This document shows, piece by piece, positions 7,460-13,833 of a DNA stretch of 20,883 bases. The stretch comes from a virus: the IMG/VR virus record IMGVR_UViG_3300047495_000035, positions 1 to 20,883 of that record. One strand, given 5' to 3'. The notes below the pieces were generated by a model. It saw only the letters and a list, made by a program, of their open reading frames with translations. It was not told the DNA's origin and searched no databases. The translations under genes and the position numbers were made by a program. Numbering within the stretch: the first letter of the stretch is position 1; each line of letters opens with the position of its first letter.

Positions 7460-9505
7460 CTAGAACCCGACCAGATTGGATGCTGCAAAGGCTGTTGCTC
7501 CCATGTTGCCATTAAGCCCCGCTGCGATGTCGGCATGGCCCAGGTCCGTAGGATGGATGCCGTCCGACCAATGCGTCGCCCAGATCGACACGGCAGCCCC
7601 GGCAGCGGGCGCAGAGGTCAGGCCAGAGATGGTCAGCGTAGTCGACGTGTTGTCTGAGATGACCGCCGTCTGCCCGCTGGTGCTTCCCGAGGTGATCTGC
7701 ACAACCCGGTTGCTCAGGGTGTGAGCAGCATACGACGCAGCGCCGATCGTCAGAGAGGTCGTCGTCGGCGTGCCAGTGAGAACCTGGCCAGTATAGAGCG
7801 CGGTGGTAGGCACCGGCAAGAAACCACCGTTGACGGTCGGAACACCAGCCGAGTTGACCTCTCCGGCTGCCTGAGCCTCGTCGAAGCCCTTGTAGATGCA
7901 AGTGCAGGACGCGCCACCGCTGGTGACAGGGACGCCAGCCAACACCTGGAAACCGTTGCGCATCCATGTGTTTACGAATACGCGGTAGCTCTCGTAGGTG
8001 CTGTTCGCGATGGACTCATTCGCGAGCGTCAGCATGTGGTCGGTTGTGGCAACGCGCGGAATAAGATTGGAAACGATCACCCGGCGGCCGGTCTCATGAG
8101 CAAGCTGAGCCACTTTGAGGATGCAGCTAGCGGTCTGCACGCCCGTGGATGTGCCTCCGTAGATGTCGTTGGTCCCGAGGGCGATCCACACATACTGCGC
8201 ATACTGCATCAGGTTCCAACGGACATTGGACCCATATTGCCCATTCGAGAGCATCGAATTGCAGGTGGTCGAGGGTAGGCTTGCGTTGATATAGTCATTG
8301 TTGCCGCTGCCCGACATGGCCAGGCCGAACCAGCTATCGTAGAGCGCCGTCGTGCCCAAAGCCGTGCTGCCGGGAAGGATATTGTAACCAGCCCCGATGC
8401 TGTCGGCCAACAACATCGTGCTGAACCCACTGGCGGTCTGGCCGAGCAGATAGGGGCGGCTGATGAGGCCCGCATTAGGTCCGACTTCACCGAGTGCGCC
8501 GACGCCCCCGACCTGATAGGCATCGCCACCGCCGGCATACAGTGCATTGGTGCTGGCCGGGACGCCGCTGTTGTTTGCGCCCTCAACCGTGTCGTTAAGC
8601 GCATAGGTGTGGTAGGCCGACGATGGCGGCGTGGCGACGGTCGTAGGAATTGAACCGTTGTCGATAAACGTCAGGCCGGGAACTGACAGGGACCCAAGAT
8701 AGGCTTCGCTGCCGCTGGTCAATCCCCTGTAGATTTTATAGGTCTGGTAGACCGGCTGACTGCCGACTGGCGCCACAAGGGTCAGAGTAACCGTCTGATT
8801 GCCAGAGGTTGTTGCTACGGATATCTCGTTTGATGGGCTGCTTTCAACACCGTTTGCGACCGCCGTCACTTCGTAATAGTAGGTCCCGACAAACAGCGAT
8901 CCGCCGGAGGTTGCGGCTGCTGAAACGCTCGCAGGGTGACGCGTGACATAGGTCCCGAGGCGCACTGAAAAGGTGCTGCCGCTTGGAATAAAGATGCCCT
9001 GCGCTTCCGTCGTTACGCCCGATCCCTGCGTGCCGACCAACATTGAGGTCTGGCCGGCCAGCGTGAAGAAGTCGGGAGCAGTCAGCGCGGAAGATGCGCC
9101 GGAAGGGCTATATTCCGTCGAGCCATAGTAAAAAACTGGGTTGGGGAGGTTTACCTCTAACCCGCTGACGGCCGTCTGCGTCGGAAAGAAGAGTTTGAGT
9201 GACCAGATGTCGAAGGGCTCGTTATACGTGACACGAGTCGTCTCACCGTTGCCGCCTAGGATCGGTGTGAAGCCCTGCTCTGCGCCGATGAAGCTGTTCT
9301 GGCCGATAAAGCGATAGCCCGTCGTCGGGTAGATTTGTGATGCGGCGATTTTGGCATTGCTGTCGGTGGGGGCTACGCCGTTCGCAACGCCGATGGAAGA
9401 TGCAGGCACGCCGGGCGCTGTAACCGCAGCGGGCACTGCAAAAGCAGAGGGCGCCGCAACGCAGAAGGATAGCGCCGCAATTAGTGATATAAGATGCTTG
9501 TTCAT
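7460..9505 (-). CDS. Exported SGNH/GDSL hydrolase with beta-rich domains
   Basis: A 681-residue protein with an N-terminal Sec signal peptide (MNKHLISLIAALSFCVAAPS, then AFA, cleavage near 23). Residues 24-200 are beta-rich. About 205-290 resembles a fibronectin III-type repeat (TYYYEVTAVANGV, QTYKIYRG). An SGNH hydrolase follows: nucleophile Ser369 in ADSIGAG, oxyanion-hole GTND (444-447) and the catalytic dyad in DGIHPTDLGH (Asp648, His651). About 110 residues of Thr/Ser/Gly-rich beta sequence (530-645) are inserted before the last block. Such enzymes remove acetyl or acyl groups from polysaccharides. The ATG at 9505 overlaps the upstream stop (TAATG); a TTG at 9520 is less likely because it precedes the signal peptide. 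It is GC-rich. A surface depolymerase or receptor-modifying enzyme is inferred. Confidence 0.8.
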   Translation of the reverse strand: MNKHLISLIAALSFCVAAPSAFAVPAAVTAPGVPASSIGVANGVAPTDSNAKIAASQIYPTTGYRFIGQNSFIGAEQGFTPILGGNGETTRVTYNEPFDIWSLKLFFPTQTAVSGLEVNLPNPVFYYGSTEYSPSGASSALTAPDFFTLAGQTSMLVGTQGSGVTTEAQGIFIPSGSTFSVRLGTYVTRHPASVSAAATSGGSLFVGTYYYEVTAVANGVESSPSNEISVATTSGNQTVTLTLVAPVGSQPVYQTYKIYRGLTSGSEAYLGSLSVPGLTFIDNGSIPTTVATPPSSAYHTYALNDTVEGANNSGVPASTNALYAGGGDAYQVGGVGALGEVGPNAGLISRPYLLGQTASGFSTMLLADSIGAGYNILPGSTALGTTALYDSWFGLAMSGSGNNDYINASLPSTTCNSMLSNGQYGSNVRWNLMQYAQYVWIALGTNDIYGGTSTGVQTASCILKVAQLAHETGRRVIVSNLIPRVATTDHMLTLANESIANSTYESYRVFVNTWMRNGFQVLAGVPVTSGGASCTCIYKGFDEAQAAGEVNSAGVPTVNGGFLPVPTTALYTGQVLTGTPTTTSLTIGAASYAAHTLSNRVVQITSGSTSGQTAVISDNTSTTLTISGLTSAPAAGAAVSIWATHWSDGIHPTDLGHADIAAGLNGNMGATAFAASNLVGF

Positions 9506-10323
9506 TACGGTAGGTTCCAAAAGTTACCACTAGTTCCAGTTCCGAGCGTTAGCTGAGTAGCAGCAAAGGGAAGTGTTTGCAGAGCAGCGCTGGCTACGAC
9601 CGGAAAGGTCATGGTATTCCCGCTGCCAAAGGTGAGCGTAATATTGCCAGCTACCGTCACCACAAAAGCGATTGATCGCCCAGCAGTGAATGTGTTGCCC
9701 GGCGTTATGGCGATTGCGTTTGCGAAAGGCGCATTGTTGGGATCGGATACCGACCACGCACTGCCGCCCGGCGATCCCTGATTGGCAGTGACCGAGCCGA
9801 TAGCATTCGATCCAGCGGGAAGCGCGGGCAGTGAACTGACGCCGACGTTACCAGAAATGGGCTGCGTCGATGGGAAGTTTGATACCGCAACAGAGCCGAT
9901 AGCATTCGATCCAGCACCCAGGCTTACTGTGGAATTTGCGACTTCCGCTGCATACAAGGCTTTGAGCAAAGCTATCAACGTGGCGCTGCCCGAGCCGGTC
10001 CAAGCCGCGTCCGCTTTTGTGCCCATCGTCGTAATGGCGCCATCGGCATATGATCCGATAGCGGCCGTGACTGCACCGCCTCCACCGCCTCCACCGCCTC
10101 CACCGCTAGTGTTGCTAGCAATTTCCTGCAAATAGAAACACGCATTTGCATCATAAACCTGATCAATGATAATCATATTACCATTAACATCGATTACAGG
10201 AACACCAGATGAATTAACCAAAGCAATTTCAGCTTTAGTTCTTTTTATACCAGGGATTGAAACAGAACCGGAACCATCTTGAACAAGCAACTGGGCTTGA
10301 ACAATAGTTTGCGAGCCGCTCAT
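9505..10323 (-). CDS. Poly-Gly-hinged probable tail/virion structural protein
   Basis: A 272-residue protein, mostly Ser/Gly/Ala/Thr with predicted beta structure, as in phage fibre or receptor-binding accessory proteins. Residues 1-73 are encoded by AT-rich phage-like DNA. A run of ten glycines (74-83) follows, encoded by a 9-bp tandem repeat, and the rest is GC-rich. It contains two GSNAIGS repeats about 33 residues apart and a beta-rich end (TAGRSIAFVVTVAGNITLTF). Its first residues, MSGS, are shared with the 72-residue protein upstream because both starts lie in the 104-bp direct repeat. The layout suggests a conserved virion-attachment N-terminus joined by a flexible hinge to a swappable C-terminus. 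Virion location is inferred, not shown. Confidence 0.6.
   Translation of the reverse strand: MSGSQTIVQAQLLVQDGSGSVSIPGIKRTKAEIALVNSSGVPVIDVNGNMIIIDQVYDANACFYLQEIASNTSGGGGGGGGGGAVTAAIGSYADGAITTMGTKADAAWTGSGSATLIALLKALYAAEVANSTVSLGAGSNAIGSVAVSNFPSTQPISGNVGVSSLPALPAGSNAIGSVTANQGSPGGSAWSVSDPNNAPFANAIAITPGNTFTAGRSIAFVVTVAGNITLTFGSGNTMTFPVVASAALQTLPFAATQLTLGTGTSGNFWNLP
9794..9915. repeat. 23-bp direct repeat pair inside structural gene
   Basis: A 23-bp word beginning GAGCCGATAGCATTCG occurs at 9794-9816 and again at 9893-9915. The copies are offset by 99 bases, which keeps them in frame, and encode the repeated GSNAIGS motif. Recombination between them would delete 33 codons without a frameshift. 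Confidence 0.85.
10074..10106. repeat. 9-bp tandem repeat encoding poly-glycine
   Basis: Three full copies of CACCGCCTC (10074-10100) plus a partial fourth encode ten glycines in the minus-strand structural protein. The repeat sits at the border between AT-rich backbone and the GC-rich cassette. Slippage would change hinge length by three residues per unit. Confidence 0.9.
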
Positions 10324-10414
10324 ACAAAATTTCCTTACAGATACATACTGTTGCGAGGATCAGAAAAATTTAACGACGGATCAAAATAACCAGCCGGTAA
10401 AATTGGTAAAGGAA
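10311..10414. repeat. 104-bp perfect direct repeat, copy 1
   Basis: Identical to 10541-10644, with a 230-bp offset. Read on the minus strand, each copy holds the last 26 codons of one small gene (ending PAGYFDPSLNFSDPRNSMYL), its stop, a ribosome binding site and the first four codons (MSGS) of the next gene. Confidence 0.95.
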
Positions 10415-10553
10415 CATTCATGATTGGCAACGCTATGTCAAAATTAAACTGCCTAGAGTCTAACAATGTAATTGACAAGCGAACACCATACGTTATGCCG
10501 GGTGTTCCATCTTCACATAAAAAACCGACAACTGTTGTAGGCGAGCCGCTCAT
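10335..10553 (-). CDS. Small probable virion-associated protein, 72 aa
   Basis: A 72-residue protein of unknown function, beginning MSGSPTTVVGFLCEDG. Both ends lie inside the 104-bp direct repeats, so its first four residues match the downstream poly-Gly protein and its last 24 or so match the upstream 102-residue protein (PILPAGYFDPSLNFSDPRN then SMYL). Between them are only about 44 unique, hydrophobic beta-like residues. GGAA lies upstream of the ATG within the repeat. It appears to have arisen by duplication of the gene junction and would be removed exactly by recombination between the repeats. A structural role is inferred from neighbours. Confidence 0.7.
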   Translation of the reverse strand: MSGSPTTVVGFLCEDGTPGITYGVRLSITLLDSRQFNFDIALPIMNVPLPILPAGYFDPSLNFSDPRNSMYL

Positions 10554-10644
10554 ACAAAATTTCCTTACAGATACATACTGTTGCGAGGATCAGAAAAATT
10601 TAACGACGGATCAAAATAACCAGCCGGTAAAATTGGTAAAGGAA
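10541..10644. repeat. 104-bp perfect direct repeat, copy 2
   Basis: Second copy of the 104-bp repeat. Flanking bases differ on both sides, so the repeat boundaries are sharp. Confidence 0.95.
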
Positions 10645-10873
10645 GAAAATCGATTATGTCTAATGTTGTAAGACTATTATCTTCATATATAAGAGAAAAT
10701 TCAAAAGCTGATATCTCGCCGTTGTTTTCAGCTAACCATGCTGTCAAATCAACCCAAAAATCACTTGTATCTAAAGGATGCTTAGGTGTCCAAGAATACG
10801 TCAAAGAACAACCGCAGCCAAAAGACTGCGGTTGAATTGTAACAGTTCTAGACGCAGTAGGCACAAGAGCCAT
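10565..10873 (-). CDS. Small probable virion-associated protein, 102 aa
   Basis: A 102-residue protein of unknown function. Its N-terminal half (VTIQPQSFGCGCSLTYSW, then TSDFWVDLTAWL) has a Cys pair and aromatic residues suggesting a compact beta domain. Its last 24 or so residues are identical to those of the 72-residue protein because they lie in the 104-bp repeat. The ATG at 10873 is one base after the stop of the 26-residue membrane peptide, so translation is probably coupled. A strong hairpin (9-bp arms, 10809-10834) lies 40-65 bases into the gene. Position before the fibre-like gene suggests a tail accessory or decoration protein. Confidence 0.7.
   Translation of the reverse strand: MALVPTASRTVTIQPQSFGCGCSLTYSWTPKHPLDTSDFWVDLTAWLAENNGEISAFEFSLIYEDNSLTTLDIIDFLPLPILPAGYFDPSLNFSDPRNSMYL
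10809..10834 (-). other. 9-bp perfect hairpin inside coding region
   Basis: CAACCGCAG and CTGCGGTTG are perfect inverted arms with an 8-base loop near the 5' end of the 102-residue gene. No T-run follows on the minus strand. It could influence translation or RNA stability, or be chance within coding sequence. Confidence 0.5.
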
Positions 10874-10874
10874 A

Positions 10875-10955
10875 TTAAATTCCGCCGCGCAACAGAACGA
10901 TAACGATGATAATCACCAAAATCAAACCTAATCCACCGCCACCGTAATAATACAT
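10875..10955 (-). CDS. 26-residue glycine/membrane mini-protein
   Basis: A very short gene: MYYYGGGG, a hydrophobic helix LGLILVIIIVIVLL, then RGGI. The ATG overlaps the stop of the upstream holin-like gene (TAATG) and its own stop is followed after one base by the ATG of the next gene, so it sits exactly in the coupled chain. The Tyr/Gly-rich head and single TM helix resemble the general form of YjcZ-like and other tiny phage membrane proteins, but this is only a likeness of shape. A holin-accessory or membrane-perturbing role is possible; the function is unknown. Confidence 0.7.
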   Translation of the reverse strand: MYYYGGGGLGLILVIIIVIVLLRGGI

Positions 10956-11437
10956 TACGTCACCTTTCCCAAACTTGTCACGTTACCAGATGCAATCGCA
11001 CCACTAGCAACAGCCATTGAACCTGACGCTGAAACAGGTGTGCCAGAATTTGCAAGCTTGCTAAGTGTCTGATTAGCGATTGTCACAGCAACAGATGTCG
11101 GATTGATATTCAACGTTGCCATGGCAGCGGAAACAGGAATATTGTTTTTAAGCGTTGTCAAAGCAGAAATAGCTTCTGACTTAACGCTAGCTTCGGTCAA
11201 TGAAACTTTACCGGCTGAAACATCAGCATGAATACCGTTGGCCGTCGCATCGATTGCAGTTTGCAAAATCTGCGTTGCAGCATTCTGCTGCTGAGTAGTC
11301 AAAACTTCCTTTTGAAAACCAAGGTGCGAAGCAACAAGGTTGTAACCTCGCACACCAAACGTTACAACAGTTGCAGCAATTGTGCCAGCCGATGCGACAA
11401 TTACCGCCGTAGCAATATCAACAATAACGTTATCCAT
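10955..11437 (-). CDS. Membrane-anchored holin-like protein
   Basis: A 160-residue protein with an N-terminal hydrophobic segment (VDIATAVIVASAGTIAATVV, residues 6-25), then RGYN and a long Gln/Ala/Thr-rich helical region (35-100), ending in a Ser/Ala/Gly-rich tail. One N-terminal TM followed by a helix resembles LLH-type phage holins in outline, but I do not see a diagnostic motif. It has a strong site (AAAGGAATTTTAATAATG) and lies just downstream of a lipoprotein and a candidate endolysin, so a lysis role is a reasonable inference. A TGTGGGCA copy lies at 11460, in the gap before its start. Confidence 0.5.
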   Translation of the reverse strand: MDNVIVDIATAVIVASAGTIAATVVTFGVRGYNLVASHLGFQKEVLTTQQQNAATQILQTAIDATANGIHADVSAGKVSLTEASVKSEAISALTTLKNNIPVSAAMATLNINPTSVAVTIANQTLSKLANSGTPVSASGSMAVASGAIASGNVTSLGKVT

Positions 11438-11470
11438 TATTAAAATTCCTTTTGATTGGTGCCCACAGTC

Positions 11471-11827
11471 TTAAGCAGAAGGAACAGTTGTCTTTGTCAC
11501 TCCATTTCCAGGCGCAGACGTAAGCAAATATTCAGCAAGCGCTGCAACCGCGCCAATAGCAGTTGTAGCTTCCGGTCCATACTGATTAATTGCAGCATGT
11601 GCGGCGCTATCCAACTTAGCCGCTTCAACAATAACCGACTGCGAAGGATTTTTGGTTGACGCATAAGCATACATAGCAGCCTCGGCCACAGTAAGCGCCA
11701 CAGTGGCATCGGTGACAGCCGTTGAAACCCCAGCGGTTGCGGTAGCCGCGTCACTTGAAACCGTCGCAGCACCGCTAGCACAGCCAGCAAGAGCCAAAAG
11801 ACTAAACCCAACAATCAAAATTTTCAT
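11471..11827 (-). CDS. Small lipoprotein
   Basis: A 118-residue protein beginning with a lipoprotein signal: MKILIVGFSLLALAGC with the lipobox LAGC ending at Cys16, so it should be lipidated and membrane-attached. The rest is Ala/Thr/Val-rich and helical (AATVSSDAATATAGVSTAV, then a second helix about 80-105). The start has AGGGG eight bases upstream. Its place between the transglycosylase-like gene and the holin-like gene suggests envelope work during lysis, for example an outer-membrane spanin-like part, but its length and composition are not typical of Rz1 and I cannot assign a family. Confidence 0.65.
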   Translation of the reverse strand: MKILIVGFSLLALAGCASGAATVSSDAATATAGVSTAVTDATVALTVAEAAMYAYASTKNPSQSVIVEAAKLDSAAHAAINQYGPEATTAIGAVAALAEYLLTSAPGNGVTKTTVPSA

Positions 11828-11832
11828 AATTA

Positions 11833-12156
11833 TTACCCCTGATTAAAATTCGGCTCGGCATTTGCTTCGGTATGATCAACCGAAGGCTCATTCTTCTCAC
11901 GTTCGCCAAAAGGCAATTCCGGCTCATCAGATGGCGGATTTAGCAAATGTGCGTTGTCGTCAATCATCTGTTGCGGCATTTCCGGCTGTTCCACTTCCGT
12001 TACCAGAATGGATACGCCTTTCCAAGCGTTGAATGCGAGAGACGAATGATGCGCTCCGGTGAAAGGCCCAGCTAGCACGGTCCTTTCACCGTTTTCTTCG
12101 ATGCGCTCCACAATCACATAATGACCTTGCGGAAAAACTTGAACTGAAATCGTCAT
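11833..12156 (-). CDS. Hypothetical phage protein, 107 aa
   Basis: Unrecognised. The N-terminal 55 residues are beta-like (ISVQVFPQGHYVIVERIEENG, then TVLAGPFTG) and the C-terminal half is acidic, Pro/Glu/Asn-rich and probably disordered. The ATG at 12156 follows AAAGGAA at good spacing, preferred over an in-frame TTG six bases earlier. It overlaps the end of the 47-residue gene upstream. A 7-bp hairpin (12172-12188) lies directly before its ribosome binding site and may modulate it. Confidence 0.65.
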   Translation of the reverse strand: MTISVQVFPQGHYVIVERIEENGERTVLAGPFTGAHHSSLAFNAWKGVSILVTEVEQPEMPQQMIDDNAHLLNPPSDEPELPFGEREKNEPSVDHTEANAEPNFNQG

Positions 12157-12158
12157 TG

Positions 12159-12302
12159 TCAATTTCCTTTATCTGCTGTTTCAGCAGAAGCGGTTTGCTC
12201 TGCTGCTTTAAGTTGCGTTTGTAGTTGGGTTATCGTGCGTGGATAATGTTGCACGTTCTGCAATCCGTGCTGATGTTGAGGCACGGCAGAATTTTGTGTC
12301 AT
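12159..12302 (-). CDS. Short Gln-rich coiled protein, 47 aa
   Basis: A 47-residue frame starting MTQNSAVPQHQHGLQNVQ. The ATG overlaps the stop of the candidate endolysin gene (ATGA) and its stop lies just before the start of the next gene, so it fills the coupled chain exactly. The C-terminal half (ITQLQTQLKAAEQTASAETA) is a likely short coiled helix. No family is recognised. Rival long frames in the same stretch conflict with the endolysin gene and are rejected. Confidence 0.6.
   Translation of the reverse strand: MTQNSAVPQHQHGLQNVQHYPRTITQLQTQLKAAEQTASAETADKGN
12172..12188 (-). other. Hairpin before ribosome binding site
   Basis: TCTGCTG and CAGCAGA are perfect 7-bp arms around a 3-base loop. 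The hairpin ends immediately before the AAAGGAA of the 107-residue gene, so it may shape access to that site. Confidence 0.45.
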
Positions 12303-12796
12303 GCTGATATTGCCAGTTGAAATTTAGCTGTGTTAGCAACAACATCAGCCGCACCAAGCGCGCTGTTGTATATCGACTTATGATAGTCTGCCAATCCTTG
12401 CGCATCGGTTGCATTCGGCAAAGGATCGGGCGAGCGATAATATTTGATGCGCGCCATGGCACACGCAAAGAAAGCGTTACCGTATAGGTTTTGCTCGTAT
12501 GTCAAACTAGCGATAGAAAGACTTTCGATAGAAGCTCGCAAAACATAATTAGCAGGATAATCTAAAAAAGTGCTGAATTGATCCTCAAGTGTGAGAGGTT
12601 CCATCTGATCTAATCCGATCGCCGGACCATTCGGCACTTGATAGATGTATGTCAAATCGCTTTCTACTAGCGCTGTGCCAGTCAGCAAATTGATTGACGC
12701 TTGGTTGTTTAGAGATGCTTTAGCTTTGCCCAAGATTTGCAATGTGGGCACAACTACAAACTTTTTGTATTGTGATAATTGAACTAGGTCTGTCAT
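12299..12796 (-). CDS. Candidate endolysin (lytic transglycosylase-like)
   Basis: A 165-residue protein resembling a widespread phage family with a lysozyme/SLT-like pattern: LLTGTALVES with candidate catalytic Glu45, then GPAIGLDQMEP (57-67), MARIKYYRSPDPLP (114-127) and YNSALGAAD (143-151). It would cleave peptidoglycan to release phage, or locally during infection. There is no signal peptide, so it would need a holin or other export. It lies among several membrane proteins and a lipoprotein, as expected for a lysis cassette. The ATG directly follows the upstream stop. The family memory is fairly strong but enzyme activity is inferred. Confidence 0.65.
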   Translation of the reverse strand: MTDLVQLSQYKKFVVVPTLQILGKAKASLNNQASINLLTGTALVESDLTYIYQVPNGPAIGLDQMEPLTLEDQFSTFLDYPANYVLRASIESLSIASLTYEQNLYGNAFFACAMARIKYYRSPDPLPNATDAQGLADYHKSIYNSALGAADVVANTAKFQLAISA

Positions 12797-13291
12797 TTAT
12801 TGACCTGTGTATGGAATTGTGAATTCAAGAGGTTTGGATATACGCACCGAATTTGAAAACATACTTGTCAACCAATTGCAGTTATCAAATGCAACAGTTT
12901 GAATATACCATTGCCCTGACGGTAAATCTTGCGGTATCAAAATCGGAACAACAAAACGTTGTTCCCCTAAAGTAGGATAAACAAAATCAGGTGTTAGCAA
13001 TGGAAAAACAACACGCTCTGATTTACCATTGATTATAATATGGCTGAGCAATACGTGTTGCGGATGCACGTCACAATATGTATTGCGAGTGCGATCGATA
13101 ACCAATCCAAGATAAAATTTATTGATGCTGATTAAAGTTGGTTGAGTGTCGTTTATGACAGCGGGCGGTGCAAATAATGCGCGAACAATTTCACTGCCAA
13201 GACAACCAAGCGATATCCAAATGATCATCGCTATAAACCATTTGAACCATTCGTATTTTGTGCGAGCTACAAAGTTAATTGCCGCGTTCAT
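12797..13291 (-). CDS. Single-TM membrane protein with beta-like ectodomain
   Basis: A 164-residue protein with a short charged N-terminus, one TM helix (WFKWFIAMIIWISLGCLGSE, about residues 15-34) and a long beta-like domain (VVFPLLTPDFVYPT, FVVPILIPQDLPSGQWYIQTV) ending in FTIPYTGQ. The topology suggests an N-in inner-membrane protein with a periplasmic domain. The start overlaps the preceding stop (ATGA). No family is recognised. By context it may take part in lysis or superinfection exclusion. Confidence 0.65.
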   Translation of the reverse strand: MNAAINFVARTKYEWFKWFIAMIIWISLGCLGSEIVRALFAPPAVINDTQPTLISINKFYLGLVIDRTRNTYCDVHPQHVLLSHIIINGKSERVVFPLLTPDFVYPTLGEQRFVVPILIPQDLPSGQWYIQTVAFDNCNWLTSMFSNSVRISKPLEFTIPYTGQ

Positions 13292-13638
13292 TTTGAAAAC
13301 ACCCGTAGCATTTCATAAAGCAAACCCGCTCCAAATGCTAAAACACCAAATAGGACTTGTGCGGTTAGAGACGAAAGTATGTCTCTCATTGTGCGCTTAG
13401 TGTTGCTCTTTGAAGATTTACGTTCGGCTAATTCGGTATCCATAAATGCAATCGCATCTAGTAATTTTTGACGCAAAGGCCGCATCTCGTTTACGAAAGA
13501 GAAATTAGCTTGTGTCTGCTGTCGCTTGTCAAATGAGCTATCGTCAATTCCGATACCTTGAAAGCGATTTGTAATTTGTTCGTTTGTCGCTTCTTTGACT
13601 AGGTTTTTAATGTGCTCTTGCTCTGGTGTATCACCCAT
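13288..13638 (-). CDS. C-tail-anchored small membrane protein
   Basis: A 116-residue protein (ATG at 13638; the frame is open to a TTG at 13662). The N-terminal helical region (EQEHIKNLVKEATNEQITNRF, then GIGIDDSSFDKRQQTQANFSFV) matches the general form of a phage protein class in which an acidic amphipathic region precedes a C-terminal TM. The TM is VLFGVLAFGAGLLYEMLRVF, near the end. TAGGGG lies about 10 bases before the ATG, while the TTG start has no visible site. It is the first gene after the terminator/small-RNA segment. A holin or lysis-regulator role is possible but unproven. Confidence 0.65.
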   Translation of the reverse strand: MGDTPEQEHIKNLVKEATNEQITNRFQGIGIDDSSFDKRQQTQANFSFVNEMRPLRQKLLDAIAFMDTELAERKSSKSNTKRTMRDILSSLTAQVLFGVLAFGAGLLYEMLRVFSK

Positions 13639-13707
13639 CGATGCGCAGCCCCTAGGCGTCAAAAGACGTAGCCCGCACCATGACGGAAAAGTGTTTGGAT
13701 CACAAGC

Positions 13708-13728
13708 AAAAGCCCGCCATGCGGGGGC
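13708..13728 (-). terminator. Rho-independent terminator
   Basis: On the minus strand CCCGC-ATG-GCGGG is followed at once by CTTTT, a compact GC stem with a U-run. It would end transcription coming from 13834 and above, or define the 3' end of the candidate small RNA. Confidence 0.7.
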
Positions 13729-13801
13729 ATGACGAGCTTCTGTCTGCTCAGGTTAGGGCACCAATCACAGAAACGTGCCGATGGAAAAGACCGGACCACG
13801 C
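13708..13801 (-). ncRNA. Candidate structured phage small RNA
   Basis: The gap 13639-13833 has no convincing gene and is visibly more GC-rich than its surroundings. On the minus strand it holds TTGACG (13837-13832), an 18-base spacer and TAGACA (13813-13808), followed about 95-105 bases later by an intrinsic terminator. Between them CAGGTT (13807-13802) pairs perfectly with AACCTG (13754-13749), enclosing a second stem GTGCC/GGCAC with a 13-base loop. Promoter, nested stems and terminator together suggest a discrete RNA of about 94 nt. I recognise no family; the promoter's -10 box is weak. Confidence 0.4.
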
Positions 13802-13833
13802 AACCTGTGTCTAGGCTAGTCGGCTAGCTCGCG

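Noticed and set aside
7512-7967. Long alternative frames on both strands across 6.4-9.5 kb
   Set aside because: They lie inside the SGNH hydrolase and glycosidase genes, arise from the GC-rich composition, and have Arg/Cys/His-rich products without motifs or ribosome binding sites.
12208-12468. 86-codon minus-strand frame
   Set aside because: Overlaps the candidate endolysin and the coupled 47-residue gene in another frame, and has no coding features of its own.
13679-13813. 44-codon plus-strand frame in the small-RNA gap
   Set aside because: Opposite to all neighbours, no ribosome binding site, and it runs through the terminator and inverted repeats.
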